64,000 nt of DNA from Nonomuraea turcica (GCF_030718205.1 NZ_JAUZQF010000037.1:30548-94547); one strand, 5' to 3'. Counted from the stretch's first letter, positions 26,255 through 35,004 are shown. Translations and numbers: made by a program. Notes: generated by a model not told the origin, from the sequence alone.

Positions 26255-27112
26255 ATGAAGGTGCTGGTTGCCGGGGCGACGGGCTACATCGGCGCGGCCG
26301 TGGTTGAGCGGCTGATCGAGCGGGGCCATGAGGTGGCGGCGTTCGTACGGCCCGCGGCCGGCGGAGCCAGACGGGTGCCGGCCGCGGCCGAGGAGCGGCA
26401 CGGAGACCTGGCGGACGCCTTGACCCTGCAGGCCGCGATCACCCCCGACATCGACGCGATCATGCACGCGGGCCAGTTGACCGGCGACCAGGGCACCGAC
26501 CTGGCGACCATCGCCGCTCTGGCCGGGTCGGGCAAGCGGGTCGTCTATGTGAGCGGCGTGTGGGTGCTCGGCGAGACCGACGGCGCGGACGAGGACAGCC
26601 CGGCGAATCCGATTCCGCTCGTGGCGTACCGGCACGAGGTGGAGCGGCTCATTCTGGACGGAGGCGGCTCCGTGGTGCGCCCCGGCGTCGTGCACGGGCG
26701 CGGCGCGGGCATCCCGGCGCTGCTGCGCGGCCAGGCCGCCCAGCGCGGGACCGGCGTGTACGTCTCGGCCGGCGGTGAGGCGCCGACGTGGACGTTCGTG
26801 CACGTGGAGGACCTGGCCGAGCTGATCGTGACCGCGGTCGAGAAGGGCGAGGCGACCGTCTACCACGCCGTCAGCGAGGAAGCCGTGTCCGTGGCCGCCG
26901 TGGCCGAGGCGGCGGCCAGGTCGGCCGGCGTCAAGGAGGCGGCCGAGCCCTGGCCGCTCGAGGAGGCGGCCGAACTGCTCGGTGAGGGCTTCGCGCACGC
27001 GCTGTCGATCAGTCAGCGGGTCAGCGCCGCCCGCACCCGCCAGGCCCTCGGCTGGAGTCCCGTCCGGCCCGGCATCGTGGCCGACCTCACACAGGGTTCG
27101 TACGCCGAATGA
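26255..27112 (+). CDS. NAD-dependent epimerase/dehydratase family protein
   Basis: 285 residues, extended SDR fold. MKVLVAGATGYIGAAVVERL is the Gly-rich NAD(P)-binding motif; YVSGVWVLG and PLVAYRHEVERLIL supply the YxxxK-like region (Y-R-H-E-V, with the Lys not conserved), and FVHVEDLAELIVTAVE follows. The missing catalytic Lys suggests an atypical reductase or a binding protein rather than a classical epimerase. ATG 26255 is preceded by GAGGTGGG. Divergent from and probably repressed by the MarR protein. Confidence 0.85.
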   Translation: MKVLVAGATGYIGAAVVERLIERGHEVAAFVRPAAGGARRVPAAAEERHGDLADALTLQAAITPDIDAIMHAGQLTGDQGTDLATIAALAGSGKRVVYVSGVWVLGETDGADEDSPANPIPLVAYRHEVERLILDGGGSVVRPGVVHGRGAGIPALLRGQAAQRGTGVYVSAGGEAPTWTFVHVEDLAELIVTAVEKGEATVYHAVSEEAVSVAAVAEAAARSAGVKEAAEPWPLEEAAELLGEGFAHALSISQRVSAARTRQALGWSPVRPGIVADLTQGSYAE

Positions 27113-27143
27113 GGCCTGATCGCTCTGAGCAGACGCGTTCGTG

Positions 27144-27172
27144 TTGACTGTCAAGCCCCTCTTGCATATGTT
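27144..27172 (+). promoter_or_regulatory. Predicted housekeeping promoter of groES-groEL1
   Basis: TTGACT (27144-27149), a 17-bp spacer and TATGTT (27167-27172). The transcription start would fall at about 27178, directly at the CIRCE element. Confidence 0.7.
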
Positions 27173-27177
27173 TCCTG

Positions 27178-27204
27178 TTGGCACTCTCACCTTGAGAGTG
27201 CCAA
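27178..27204 (+). promoter_or_regulatory. CIRCE operator (HrcA-binding site)
   Basis: TTGGCACTC, nine bases, GAGTGCCAA: a perfect 9-9-9 inverted repeat matching the CIRCE consensus apart from one symmetrical change. In Gram-positive bacteria HrcA binds CIRCE and represses the chaperonin operon except under heat shock. Confidence 0.96.
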
Positions 27205-27293
27205 CGTGCGACGAGGCAGGTCTGACACCCGCGACGGCAGGCCCAGCTGGTCGCCTCTTCTAGATCATTCATATCTGAAGGGGAGGTCCGATC

Positions 27294-27605
27294 GTGACGA
27301 CCGCCACTAAGGTTCCCGTTAAGCCGCTCGGCGACCGCATCGTGGTTCAGCCGCTTGAGGCTGAGCAGACGACCGCTTCCGGTCTGGTCATCCCAGACAC
27401 CGCCAAGGAGAAGCCGCAGGAGGGCAAGGTCCTCGCGGTGGGCCCTGGCAACTGGGACGAGGACGGAGACAAGCGGATTCCGCTCGACGTCTCGGAGGGC
27501 GACATCGTCCTCTACAGCAAGTACGGCGGCACCGAGGTCAAGTACGGCGGCGAGGAGTACCTCGTGCTCTCCGCCCGCGATGTTCTCGCGATCATCGAGA
27601 AGTAA
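27294..27605 (+). CDS. groES: Co-chaperonin GroES (Hsp10)
   Basis: 103 residues, forms the heptameric lid of the GroEL cage. VPVKPLGDRIVVQPLEAEQ, the mobile-loop SGLVIPDTAKEKPQEG and DIVLYSKYGGTEVKYGGEEY are standard. GTG start at 27294, with GGGGAGG about 5 bases upstream. groEL1 follows after 72 bases; both lie under the CIRCE-controlled promoter. Confidence 0.98.
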   Translation: MTTATKVPVKPLGDRIVVQPLEAEQTTASGLVIPDTAKEKPQEGKVLAVGPGNWDEDGDKRIPLDVSEGDIVLYSKYGGTEVKYGGEEYLVLSARDVLAIIEK

Positions 27606-27677
27606 GCCGGATGTGTCGAGCCCCGGGCGCTCTTCAGGGCGACCGGGGCTTTCGACGCTAGGAGAGGACTTTCAGCA

Positions 27678-29297
27678 ATGGCGAAGATCCTGGAGTTCGA
27701 CGAGGACGCCCGCCGCGCGCTTGAGCGCGGCGTCAACGCCCTCGCGGACGCCGTCAAGGTAACCCTCGGCCCGCGTGGCCGCAACGTCGTCATCGACAAG
27801 AAGTTCGGTGCGCCGACGATCACGAACGATGGTGTGACCATCGCTCGTGAGATCGAGCTGGAGGAGCGCTACGAAAACCTCGGCGCCCAGCTCGCCAAGG
27901 AAGTGGCGACCAAGACCAACGACATCGCGGGTGACGGCACCACCACCGCGACCGTCCTGGCCCAGGCCATGGTCCGCGAGGGCCTGCGCAACGTCGCCGC
28001 CGGCGCCTCGCCGCTGTCGCTCAAGCGCGGCATCGACAAGGCCGCCAAGGAGATCAGCGACAAGCTGCTCGCCAGCGCCCGCCCGGTCGAGGACAAGAAG
28101 GAGATCGCGAATGTCGCCACGATCTCCGCTCAGGACGCACAGATCGGCGACCTGATCGCCGAGGCGTTCGACAAGGTGGGCAAGGACGGTGTGCTCACCG
28201 TCGAAGAGTCCAACGCCATGGGCATGGAGCTCGAGTTCACCGAGGGCATGCAGTTCGACAAGGGCTACCTGTCGGCCTACATGGTGACCGACCCCGAGCG
28301 GATGGAGTCCGTCCTGGAGGACGCCTACATCCTGCTCACCCAGAGCAAGATCTCCTCCATCGCGGACTTCCTGCCGCTGCTGGAGAAGATCGCCCAGACG
28401 AAGAAGCCGCTGCTCGTGGTGGCCGAGGACGTCGAGGGCGAGGCCCTGGCCGTCCTGGTTACCAACAAGATCCGCGGCACGTTCACCTCCGTGGGCGTCA
28501 AGGCCCCCGGCTTCGGCGACCGCCGCAAGGCGATGCTGCAGGACATGGCCATCCTCACCGGCGGCCAGGTCGTCAGCGAGGAGGTCGGCCTCAAGCTGGA
28601 GCACGTCGGTCTCGAGGTGCTCGGCCAGGCCCGCCGCATCGTGGTCACCAAGGACGCCACGACCATCGTCGACGGCGCCGGTGACCAGCAGGCCATCGAG
28701 GACCGCGTCAAGGAGATCAGGCTCGCCATCGAGCAGTCCGACTCCGACTGGGACCGCGAGAAGCTGCAGGAGCGTCTGGCCAAGCTCGCCGGCGGTGTGT
28801 GCGTGCTGCGTGTCGGCGCCGCCACCGAGGTCGAGCTCAAGGAGAAGAAGCACCGCCTCGAGGACGCGATCTCCGCGACGCGCGCGGCGATCGAGGAGGG
28901 CATCGTCTCCGGCGGTGGCTCCGCGCTCATCCACGTCTCCAAGGACCTCGACGACCTCGGTCTGTCGGGCGACGAGGCCACGGGTGTCGGCGTGGTCCGG
29001 CGCGCGCTTGTCGAGCCGGCCCGCTGGATCGCCGAGAACGCCGGTCTCGAGGGCTACGTGGTCACCCACAAGATTGCCGAGCTGCAGCCTGGTCACGGCC
29101 TCAACGCCGCGACCGGCGAATACGGCAACCTGCTCGACCAGGGCGTCATCGACCCGGTGAAGGTCACGCGGTCGGCCGTGCAGAACGCGGCTTCCATCGC
29201 GGGCATGCTGCTCACCACCGAGGTGCTCGTGGTGGACAAGCCCGAGGAGGAGGCCCCGGCCGCCGGCCAGGGCCACGGTCACGGCCACGGCCACTGA
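27678..29297 (+). CDS. groEL: Chaperonin GroEL1 with His-rich tail
   Basis: 539 residues. ATP-dependent folding chamber subunit: VTLGPRGRNVVIDKKFG, the DGTTTATVLAQA nucleotide loop and AAVEEGIVSGGG-type segment (here AAIEEGIVSGGGSALIH) are conserved. The tail GQGHGHGHGH is His-rich instead of Gly-Gly-Met, as in actinobacterial GroEL1 encoded beside groES; a second groEL elsewhere is expected. It ends just before a long perfect palindrome that separates it from a convergent sigma factor gene. Confidence 0.98.
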   Translation: MAKILEFDEDARRALERGVNALADAVKVTLGPRGRNVVIDKKFGAPTITNDGVTIAREIELEERYENLGAQLAKEVATKTNDIAGDGTTTATVLAQAMVREGLRNVAAGASPLSLKRGIDKAAKEISDKLLASARPVEDKKEIANVATISAQDAQIGDLIAEAFDKVGKDGVLTVEESNAMGMELEFTEGMQFDKGYLSAYMVTDPERMESVLEDAYILLTQSKISSIADFLPLLEKIAQTKKPLLVVAEDVEGEALAVLVTNKIRGTFTSVGVKAPGFGDRRKAMLQDMAILTGGQVVSEEVGLKLEHVGLEVLGQARRIVVTKDATTIVDGAGDQQAIEDRVKEIRLAIEQSDSDWDREKLQERLAKLAGGVCVLRVGAATEVELKEKKHRLEDAISATRAAIEEGIVSGGGSALIHVSKDLDDLGLSGDEATGVGVVRRALVEPARWIAENAGLEGYVVTHKIAELQPGHGLNAATGEYGNLLDQGVIDPVKVTRSAVQNAASIAGMLLTTEVLVVDKPEEEAPAAGQGHGHGHGH

Positions 29298-29307
29298 CCC
29301 GTCCGTC

Positions 29308-29355
29308 CGTCGTACGGCCCGCGTCCCATGCGCATGGGACGCGGGCCGTACGACG
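29308..29355. terminator. 48-bp perfect palindrome between groEL1 and the ECF42 gene
   Basis: Bases 29308-29331 pair perfectly with 29332-29355, 24 bp per arm with no spacer (about 22 bp of stem plus a tetraloop when folded). It sits between two convergent genes and lacks a clear T tract on either side, so it probably serves as a bidirectional terminator or messenger-end stabiliser. Confidence 0.75.
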
Positions 29356-29357
29356 TT

Positions 29358-30602
29358 CTACCGGAGCTCCGCGAGGCGTCCGGTCAGGAACTCCCGCTCG
29401 GCCTCGTTCGTGGTGAGCTCCAGTGCCTTCCGGTACGCGGCCGACGCCTCCTCGGCGCGGCCGAGCTCGCGCAGCAGGTCCGCCTTGATCGCGGGCAGAT
29501 ACTGGTATCCCGCGAGGCGGGTGTCCTTCTCCAGCTCCTCCACCTCGGCGAGAGCCTGCGCCGGGCCGCAGACGCGGGCCAGGGCCACCGTGCGGTTCAG
29601 CGCCACCACCGGGGACGGCCATACCTTCAGCAGCTCGTCGTACAAGGTCACGATCTGCGGCCAGTCCGTCCGGTCGTAGGCCGGCGCCTCGGCGTACAGG
29701 GACGCGATCGCGGCCTGCAACACATAACGCCCCGGCTGCCCGCCGCGCAGGCCGCCCACGATCAGCTCGTGCGCCTCGGCGATCGCGGTTCGGTCCCATC
29801 GCGACCGATCCTGCTCCTCCAGCCGCAGCAACCGGCCGCGGGAGTCCACCCTGGTGGCCCGCCGGGCGTCGGTGACCAGCAGCAGGGCGAGCAGCCCCCA
29901 CACCTCCCGCTCGTCGGGCATCAACTCGCGCAGCATGCGCGCGAGGTGCAGCGCCTGGTCCATCAGGTCCGTACGCAGGAGCGACGCACCCGACGGCGCG
30001 GTGTACCCGGTGGTGAAGAGCAGATGGATCACACCGAGCACCCCGCGCAGCCGGTCGGGCAACGCCGCCGCGCCCGGCACCCGGTACGGGATCCTGGCGA
30101 CCGAGATCTTCTTCTTCGCCCGGGTCAGCCGGGCGGCCATCGTCGTCTCCGGCACCAGGAACGCGCGGGCGATGTCCCCGGTGGACACCCCGCACACCAG
30201 CCTGAGGGTGAGCGCCAGCTGCGCCTCTTGCGCCAGCGCCGGGTGGCAGCACATGAAGACCAGGCGCAGACGCTCGTCCGGCACCGCGTCCTCGGGTCCG
30301 TTCATGTCGTCCTCGTCCGCCGGCTCCTCCGGCTCGGGCTCGATCAGCAGCGGCAGCTTCGAGCGGAACACCCGCTCGCGCCGCACCGCGTCCATGGCGC
30401 GGCGCCTGGCCGTGGTGGTGAGCCAGGCCGCCGGGTTGTCGGGGATGCCGTCGCGCGCCCAGCCGGTCAGCGCCGCGGCGTACGCTTCCTGCACGCACTC
30501 CTCGGCCAGGTCCAGGTCCCCGGCCACGCGCGCCGTGGAAGCGAGGACCAGGGCCCACCGGCGGCGGTGCGCGTCCGCGACCGCCGCTTCGACGTCCGTC
30601 AT
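29358..30602 (-). CDS. ECF42-type RNA polymerase sigma factor
   Basis: 414 residues. Sigma region 2 (about residues 20-85: DLAEECVQEAYAAAL, WLTTTARRRAMD) and region 4 (about 125-190, GVSTGDIARAFLVPETTMAARL) are followed by a 200-residue C-terminal extension with TPR-like helices (PDEREVWGLLALLLVTDARR, ALNRTVALARV). This extension and an adjacent DGPF-domain gene define the ECF42 group, which lacks a classical anti-sigma factor. The start overlaps the stop of the upstream DGPF gene by four bases. Target promoter unknown. Confidence 0.92.
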   Translation of the reverse strand: MTDVEAAVADAHRRRWALVLASTARVAGDLDLAEECVQEAYAAALTGWARDGIPDNPAAWLTTTARRRAMDAVRRERVFRSKLPLLIEPEPEEPADEDDMNGPEDAVPDERLRLVFMCCHPALAQEAQLALTLRLVCGVSTGDIARAFLVPETTMAARLTRAKKKISVARIPYRVPGAAALPDRLRGVLGVIHLLFTTGYTAPSGASLLRTDLMDQALHLARMLRELMPDEREVWGLLALLLVTDARRATRVDSRGRLLRLEEQDRSRWDRTAIAEAHELIVGGLRGGQPGRYVLQAAIASLYAEAPAYDRTDWPQIVTLYDELLKVWPSPVVALNRTVALARVCGPAQALAEVEELEKDTRLAGYQYLPAIKADLLRELGRAEEASAAYRKALELTTNEAEREFLTGRLAELR

Positions 30603-30937
30603 CCCCTGACGAACCCGCTCGCCACGGGCCGCACCTCGACGCCGCCGCCCAGCTGGGTGATGGGATTGCGGCGGGCCATTTCCAGGGCGGCGTCCAGGTC
30701 GGGGGCCTCGATGACGCAGATCCCGGCGACGACCTCCTTGGCATCGACGAAAGGCCCGTCCGTGACGGCGTCGCCGCGGATGGAGGTGGCGGTGGTGCTG
30801 GGCTGGAGCGCGAACGCCGTGAGCATGGCGTCACCCAGCTCGTCGGCGTGCCGCTGGTGCGCCTCGCGCTGCTCGGGGGTCAGATCGTCGGCATCGGCGG
30901 GGGCCGTTGCGTACAGGAGGATCGCGTACTGGGCCAC
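30599..30937 (-). CDS. YCII-related DGPF-domain protein
   Basis: 112 residues, ferredoxin-like YCII fold. MAQYAILLYATAPAD at the start and the name-giving TDGPFVDAKEVVAG (DGPF) are plain. DGPF proteins are the conserved genetic partners of ECF42 sigma factors; their precise role in signalling is not settled. The stop overlaps the sigma ATG (ATGA), so the two are translated together. The ATG has GGAAAG about 5 bases upstream. Confidence 0.92.
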   Translation of the reverse strand: MAQYAILLYATAPADADDLTPEQREAHQRHADELGDAMLTAFALQPSTTATSIRGDAVTDGPFVDAKEVVAGICVIEAPDLDAALEMARRNPITQLGGGVEVRPVASGFVRG

Positions 30938-31205
30938 GGGGTCTTCCTTTCAGTGGTGGACTTCGTACCTACACCCTTATGTCGGACGGCCGGCCGGAAT
31001 TCGACAGCTCTGTGCCGAAGAGATTGTCGATGACGTACCGCCGGCGCCCGTCCGGACCGACCTCGTCCTGTCCGGGTCTGCTGGCCCATCTTGCCGAAGC
31101 GGGCGTCGTGGATCGGCGCCGGGTGCCCGGCTGCCGCCGCTGTAGCCGCGTCGCCGAGCGCAACTCGTACGCTGGTCGCGAGCCGAACGTGAGGAGGGGC
31201 GCACG

Positions 31206-31799
31206 ATGCAGTACCGGCGGGCGGTCGAGAGGGTGCGGATGCTCGCCGAGGCGTGTGACCAGACCAGACGGGTGCCGGCGGCGCAGCCGTTCCTGCGCGA
31301 GGCATACGTCTTCGGTGACCTGCTGGAGGGCGCCGATCCCATTGATCACATCGAGGCCGTCTTCGTGCTGAACCTGCCGCCGGAGGAAGTGACCTGGGGC
31401 TCTCAACCGCCCGGCACCGCGTGGCTGGTGGACTTCCTGCGGCTGGACCAGGGCGGCATCGCCTCCTACTGGCGGTCTTTCCGGGATCCGGTGTGGAACC
31501 ACGTCATTCGGGGGCCGGTCCGGTTCTGGTCGCTGGACGGGCCCGACAGGGGTGTGCTCGACGCGCTGGGCGAGCGGCGCTTCGATCGGCTGCGCCGGGT
31601 GACGGCCGGCGCCGAGGAGGAGCGGACGCAGGTCGCCGGCGAGCTCGAAGCGGCTCTCGAGCACCTGCGTGCCGTGCATCGCTCGTACTGGGAGCGGCAG
31701 TGGCGGCGAGAGCACCGGGGGATCGGCCGGTATCCGGAGCATCACCTGTGGGAGGCCGTTCAGGGGTATCTGGAGTTGCTCGACGCCCGCGATGAATGA
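31206..31799 (+). CDS. Hypothetical protein, conserved type
   Basis: 197 residues, family not recognised with certainty. Mixed alpha/beta, no signal or membrane segment: MQYRRAVERVRMLAEACDQ, EAYVFGDLLEGADPIDHIEAVFVL, then WLVDFLRL and RSYWERQWRREHRG. The phrase FGDLLEG.DPIDHIEAVFVLN resembles nucleotidyltransferase-like folds but the catalytic Asp pair is not evident. ATG at 31206 with GAGGGGC about 5 bases upstream. Convergent with the gene at 31804-32220, 4 bases apart. The gap 30938-31205 before it holds nothing recognisable. Confidence 0.7.
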   Translation: MQYRRAVERVRMLAEACDQTRRVPAAQPFLREAYVFGDLLEGADPIDHIEAVFVLNLPPEEVTWGSQPPGTAWLVDFLRLDQGGIASYWRSFRDPVWNHVIRGPVRFWSLDGPDRGVLDALGERRFDRLRRVTAGAEEERTQVAGELEAALEHLRAVHRSYWERQWRREHRGIGRYPEHHLWEAVQGYLELLDARDE

Positions 31800-31803
31800 T
31801 CCT

Positions 31804-32220
31804 TTATAGGGCGGCCACCCCGGCGCTGCGCCGGATCGGGCAGGGATGGGCAGCGTGCCGGTTCGGGCAGCAGATCATGCCGATGGTGGCGAACCGGCCA
31901 CCCTGCAGCCATTCGCCCCACTGCACGTCCACACCGCGCGGCAGCAGGTCCCTGGCGCCGGCCAGCCGATCCTCCAAGGGGATGCGGTCGGGGACGAGGA
32001 GCGCGTCGCCTATGTCGCCGTACGCGGCCGCGAGCCAGTCGACCGCCGCCTCGACGTCGTCGAAGCTGGCCGCGATCCGCGAGGCGGGCTTGGCCAGCCA
32101 ATCGCCCGTCCGCATCGGGGGCAGGGCGGACGCCCGGAAGTCGGGCGAATCCGGCCGCCGCTCGGCCTCGTTGTCGCGATCGGCGCCGGCACCCGTCCAC
32201 TGGTAGGCGTGCCAATGCAT
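31804..32220 (-). CDS. Hypothetical protein with Cys/His-rich C-terminus
   Basis: 138 residues from ATG 32220 (MHWHAYQWTGAGADRD), which has GGGAGG 11 bases upstream; an earlier ATG at 32352 has no ribosome-binding site. The C-terminus contains MICCPNRHAAHPCPIR, a cluster of three Cys and two His that could bind metal. The middle is acidic helix (FDDVEAAVDWLAAAYGDIGD). No family recognised. Convergent with 31206-31799. Confidence 0.65.
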   Translation of the reverse strand: MHWHAYQWTGAGADRDNEAERRPDSPDFRASALPPMRTGDWLAKPASRIAASFDDVEAAVDWLAAAYGDIGDALLVPDRIPLEDRLAGARDLLPRGVDVQWGEWLQGGRFATIGMICCPNRHAAHPCPIRRSAGVAAL

Positions 32221-32545
32221 GACGATCCGCGCCTCCCGTAGAGCGCTGAGGGGCCTCTCCCTCCTGGTGATTCCCGCCGCGCAGCGCGGCACGCGGGCGG
32301 GCGCCGAACCCTCATCGCCGAGTCCTTCGCGCGGGGTGACCTGGCCGGACATGGGGAGAAGTGGGGGGAAAAGGTGGATTAATGGAGTAAACCGGCAGTG
32401 GGTGATAAGCGTCTATGGTCTGACAATTGTCGCGCATTTCGGGTTGTGGAGTGAAATATTATGTCGAGCAATAAAGCCTTAGTGTGGCCGATTGATTACT
32501 GCTCGTTATCGTCGCTTCAATGTGACCAATCCGTAGCCGTTCGCC

Positions 32546-33211
32546 ATGACGACATGCAGGATCAACGCGGGCATCATGCCTATCGTGAGCGAGGGAAGCG
32601 TCGCCGACGCCAAAATTGGGGTAAGGCTCGCGTCGAGACTTCCGGCACGGACGGATGACTCCGACCTTAGGGAACTGACGAGCCTCGCCGTGCAGGGAGA
32701 TCGCAGTGCGATCGAATCTCTGCTCGGTGAGTTGCGTCCGATGGTGGTGCGGTATTGCCGCGCCAGGCTGGGCAGGGTTTCAGGGCAATATCACATTGCC
32801 GATGACGTTGCTCAGGAGGTGTGCATCGCGGTGTTGTCCGCGCTGCCGCGGTACCGGGACATGGGGCGGCCCTTCGCGTCCTTTGTGTTCGGGATCGCCT
32901 CGCACAAGGTGGCAGATGCACTGCGGAGTTCGGTGCGGTCGGCCGTGCCGACCCAGGATCTGCCGGACGGCCCGGACGACGGGCCGGGACCCGAGGAGAC
33001 CGTGGTCCGCTACATCGAGGTCGAGCACGCGCGCAGGCTGCTGGCCCGGCTGCCCGAGAACCAGCGGGAATTGTTGCTCATGCGAGTGGTCTCAGGGCTG
33101 TCCGCGGAGGAGACCGGTAATGTACTCGGTATGTCACCAGGTGCGGTCCGCGTCGCCCAGCATCGGGCGTTGGCCAGGTTGCGGCAGATGGCCGAACTGG
33201 AGTCGGCTTGA
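32546..33211 (+). CDS. shbA: ECF sigma factor of the ShbA/SigD group
   Basis: 221 residues. Sigma region 2 is at about 65-130 (YHIADDVAQEVCIAVLSAL, FASFVFGIASHKVADALR) and region 4 at about 165-215 (LPENQRELLLMRVV, SAEETGNVLGMSPGAVRVAQHRALARL). Position between groEL and guaB matches ShbA of Streptomyces, which drives transcription of the main sigma factor HrdB, and SigD (Rv3414c) of Mycobacterium. Orthology is inferred from context. ATG 32546 is used; ATG 32576 is an alternative. The upstream 32221-32545 gap holds no gene, but includes an AT-rich stretch with the palindrome GACAATTGTC (32422-32431). The next frame begins inside this stop codon. Confidence 0.88.
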   Translation: MTTCRINAGIMPIVSEGSVADAKIGVRLASRLPARTDDSDLRELTSLAVQGDRSAIESLLGELRPMVVRYCRARLGRVSGQYHIADDVAQEVCIAVLSALPRYRDMGRPFASFVFGIASHKVADALRSSVRSAVPTQDLPDGPDDGPGPEETVVRYIEVEHARRLLARLPENQRELLLMRVVSGLSAEETGNVLGMSPGAVRVAQHRALARLRQMAELESA

Positions 33212-33513
33212 CGCCAGAGGAGGAGACCGACGCACTGCTCGAAGCGCTCGGCCGTGGAGAGGACCCTCAGAGGGTCCGTCAGAGCATGCTCCACCGAGGC
33301 TCGGTCCACCACGGCGATCCGGCTGTGCGGTTGCTGGCCGCTCTCGTCACAGATGTGCTTGACGGTGACGAGGGTGATCTCCGGCGTTCCTCCGTGTTCG
33401 GGGGTGGCGGGTTGGGCTCGTCCGTGATCGGTGACGGTGACCGAGCCGGCACATCCGTGCTCGGTGGTGTCGGTCAGCGGCGTTCCTCCGTGTCGATGAC
33501 GCCATCGACGTAG
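33208..33513 (+). CDS. Small protein translationally linked to the ShbA-like sigma
   Basis: 101 residues from TTG 33208, overlapping the sigma stop as TTGA. The N-terminal half is helical (TPEEETDALLEALGRGEDPQRV, DPAVRLLAALVTDVLDGDEG); the C-terminal half holds four [ST]SV[FIL/S] motifs spaced by Gly/Asp-rich turns (RRSSVFGGG, GSSVIGDG, GTSVLGGV, RRSSVSM). In Mycobacterium the gene after sigD is the membrane anti-sigma RsdA; this product sits in the same position but has no membrane segment. An anti-sigma role is inference. Its last 40 bases overlap the DUF5319 gene on the other strand. Confidence 0.55.
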   Translation: MTPEEETDALLEALGRGEDPQRVRQSMLHRGSVHHGDPAVRLLAALVTDVLDGDEGDLRRSSVFGGGGLGSSVIGDGDRAGTSVLGGVGQRRSSVSMTPST

Positions 33514-33851
33514 CCTCTGGCGTACTCCCAGGTGACGTAGTCGGCCGGGTCGGGGTGAAAGGCCGGCTCGTGGACCTGGGGCTGGCCTTTCTCGATCATT
33601 TGTCGTAGGTTGCCGCGCAGCAGCTCCCAGTCGAAGAAGTGCTGCTCGCCGCATTCCGGGCAGTCGAGCACGAGACCCAGCACCCCCTGCGGTTCGAGCA
33701 GAGAGCGGAAGACCTCGACGTCGGCGAGGTCGGTGATGGCCTCGTCACGCTCTTGCGCGGTCAATGGTTCCGCGTCGTCGAGCGCGCCCATCGCCGAGGA
33801 AGGGTCGTTCGGGTCGTCCGCGAACGGGTCGCGGGGGACGTCTTCCAGCAC
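33474..33851 (-). CDS. DUF5319 family protein
   Basis: 125 residues, acidic, soluble. DPFADDPNDPSSAM at the N-terminus, LDCPECGEQHFFDWELLRGNLRQM in the middle and YARGYVDGVIDTEERR at the end are typical of DUF5319, an actinobacterial family encoded between sigD/shbA and guaB (Rv3412 in M. tuberculosis). CPECGEQH could bind a metal but has one Cys pair only. Function unknown. The GTG start at 33851 has no obvious ribosome-binding site. Its 3' end overlaps the preceding plus-strand gene. Confidence 0.88.
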   Translation of the reverse strand: MLEDVPRDPFADDPNDPSSAMGALDDAEPLTAQERDEAITDLADVEVFRSLLEPQGVLGLVLDCPECGEQHFFDWELLRGNLRQMIEKGQPQVHEPAFHPDPADYVTWEYARGYVDGVIDTEERR

Positions 33852-33890
33852 CTTCCCACCATATGACCGATGCGGCCCGAGCGGAGAGTA

Positions 33891-34901
33891 TTAGCTCAGC
33901 CATCCGCGCCGGGTGGCCTCCACACCTGCGTGGAAGCGCGACTGTGTGCCCAGCTCGGCCATGGCGTCGGCGAACCTGGCGCGTACCGTCCTGACCGACA
34001 CGCCCAGCTGGCGGGCGATCGACTCGTCGCACATGCCCTGCGCCGCCAGGCGCAGGACCTGCACCATCCCGTCTCCTTTGCGCCCCCAGGGGAGGGGCAC
34101 GGCCCGGGCCCACAGCTCGCCGAAGAGCGTGTGGAGCACGCCGACCACGATCGGCGTGCGGACGAGATAGAAGTTGTACGCGTGGTCGGGCAGGTTGCCG
34201 CCCCAGAGCGCGGGCAGGCCCGCGACCTCCGGCCCGGCGGTCATGAACCAGCTCGGGACGCGGCGCAGCGTGCGTACGCTGCCGCCGGTCTCGGCGAGTT
34301 CGATCAGTTGGTCGCGGACGCCGGGCAGGGCGAGGGTGGCGACCGGGATGACAGCGCGAACCGTGAGAAGTTTTCGTTTTTGCGCATCTATCCACGGGTC
34401 CGCAAATTTACGGACAAAGTCAGTCATTGTGCGCTCATCCGGAATGGCGGTCAGCAATTCCATCCCGGGCGACTGCACGGCTATGCCGATCACGCTTTCG
34501 TAGAGCACGTCCGCGCCGCTCGCCATTTCCACGGTGAACGGGCCGCTCTGGTAATCCCGGCCGGCGTCGTAGTCGTGGATCAGGGTCCGGATCGAGCCGA
34601 GCGCCGAGTCGATCATGCGGCTCTCCTCGGCCAGCCGGTCCAGGCGCTCGGCGATCAGCCGGCCGAGCGCCGCGGCCGGGTGCCTGGCCAGGTATTCGCC
34701 CGATCGTTCGTCGACCACCCCCAGCTTGACGAGGGCGTCGAGCTGGCGGCCTACGCTCTCCACCGGCCCGTCCATGGCCTGTGCGAGATCCGTGCGTGTT
34801 GCTCTGTGCAGCCGCAGAATGGCCGTGTAGAGCGCACGCTGGGCAGGATCGAGGCCGAGCGTCTCGAAGGGATCTGACCGGATGCGGGACTCGTTGCGCA
34901 T
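33891..34901 (-). CDS. TrmB-like / LuxR-type regulator
   Basis: 336 residues with helix-turn-helix domains at both ends. The N-terminus (about 20-75, RALYTAILRLHRATRTDLAQAM ... LVKLGVVDER) resembles a TrmB winged helix, and the C-terminus (about 270-325, LRLAAQGMCDESIARQLGVSVRTV) is a LuxR-type DNA-binding domain. The middle (about 110-260) resembles a phospholipase D-like sensor region of this actinobacterial regulator type. A 14-bp palindrome lies 104 bases upstream, a possible autoregulatory site. Ligand and targets unknown. Confidence 0.87.
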   Translation of the reverse strand: MRNESRIRSDPFETLGLDPAQRALYTAILRLHRATRTDLAQAMDGPVESVGRQLDALVKLGVVDERSGEYLARHPAAALGRLIAERLDRLAEESRMIDSALGSIRTLIHDYDAGRDYQSGPFTVEMASGADVLYESVIGIAVQSPGMELLTAIPDERTMTDFVRKFADPWIDAQKRKLLTVRAVIPVATLALPGVRDQLIELAETGGSVRTLRRVPSWFMTAGPEVAGLPALWGGNLPDHAYNFYLVRTPIVVGVLHTLFGELWARAVPLPWGRKGDGMVQVLRLAAQGMCDESIARQLGVSVRTVRARFADAMAELGTQSRFHAGVEATRRGWLS

Positions 34902-35004
34902 TGTGTGCGACTCCGTAGGGGGTTCACGGCGTGCCGCGAGAATAACGCCGCATTCCGCTGGTGTCCGCTCCTTGCGTCGACTCGCAACCCCTGCGATGCA
35001 ACTT

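Noticed and set aside
27672..29294. 540-codon open frame opposite groEL1
   Set aside because: It is the mirror of a strongly conserved gene and shows no protein family features.
32461..32658. 65-codon frame starting ATG 32461 before the ShbA-like gene
   Set aside because: No convincing ribosome-binding site and it overlaps the sigma gene in another frame. No family features.
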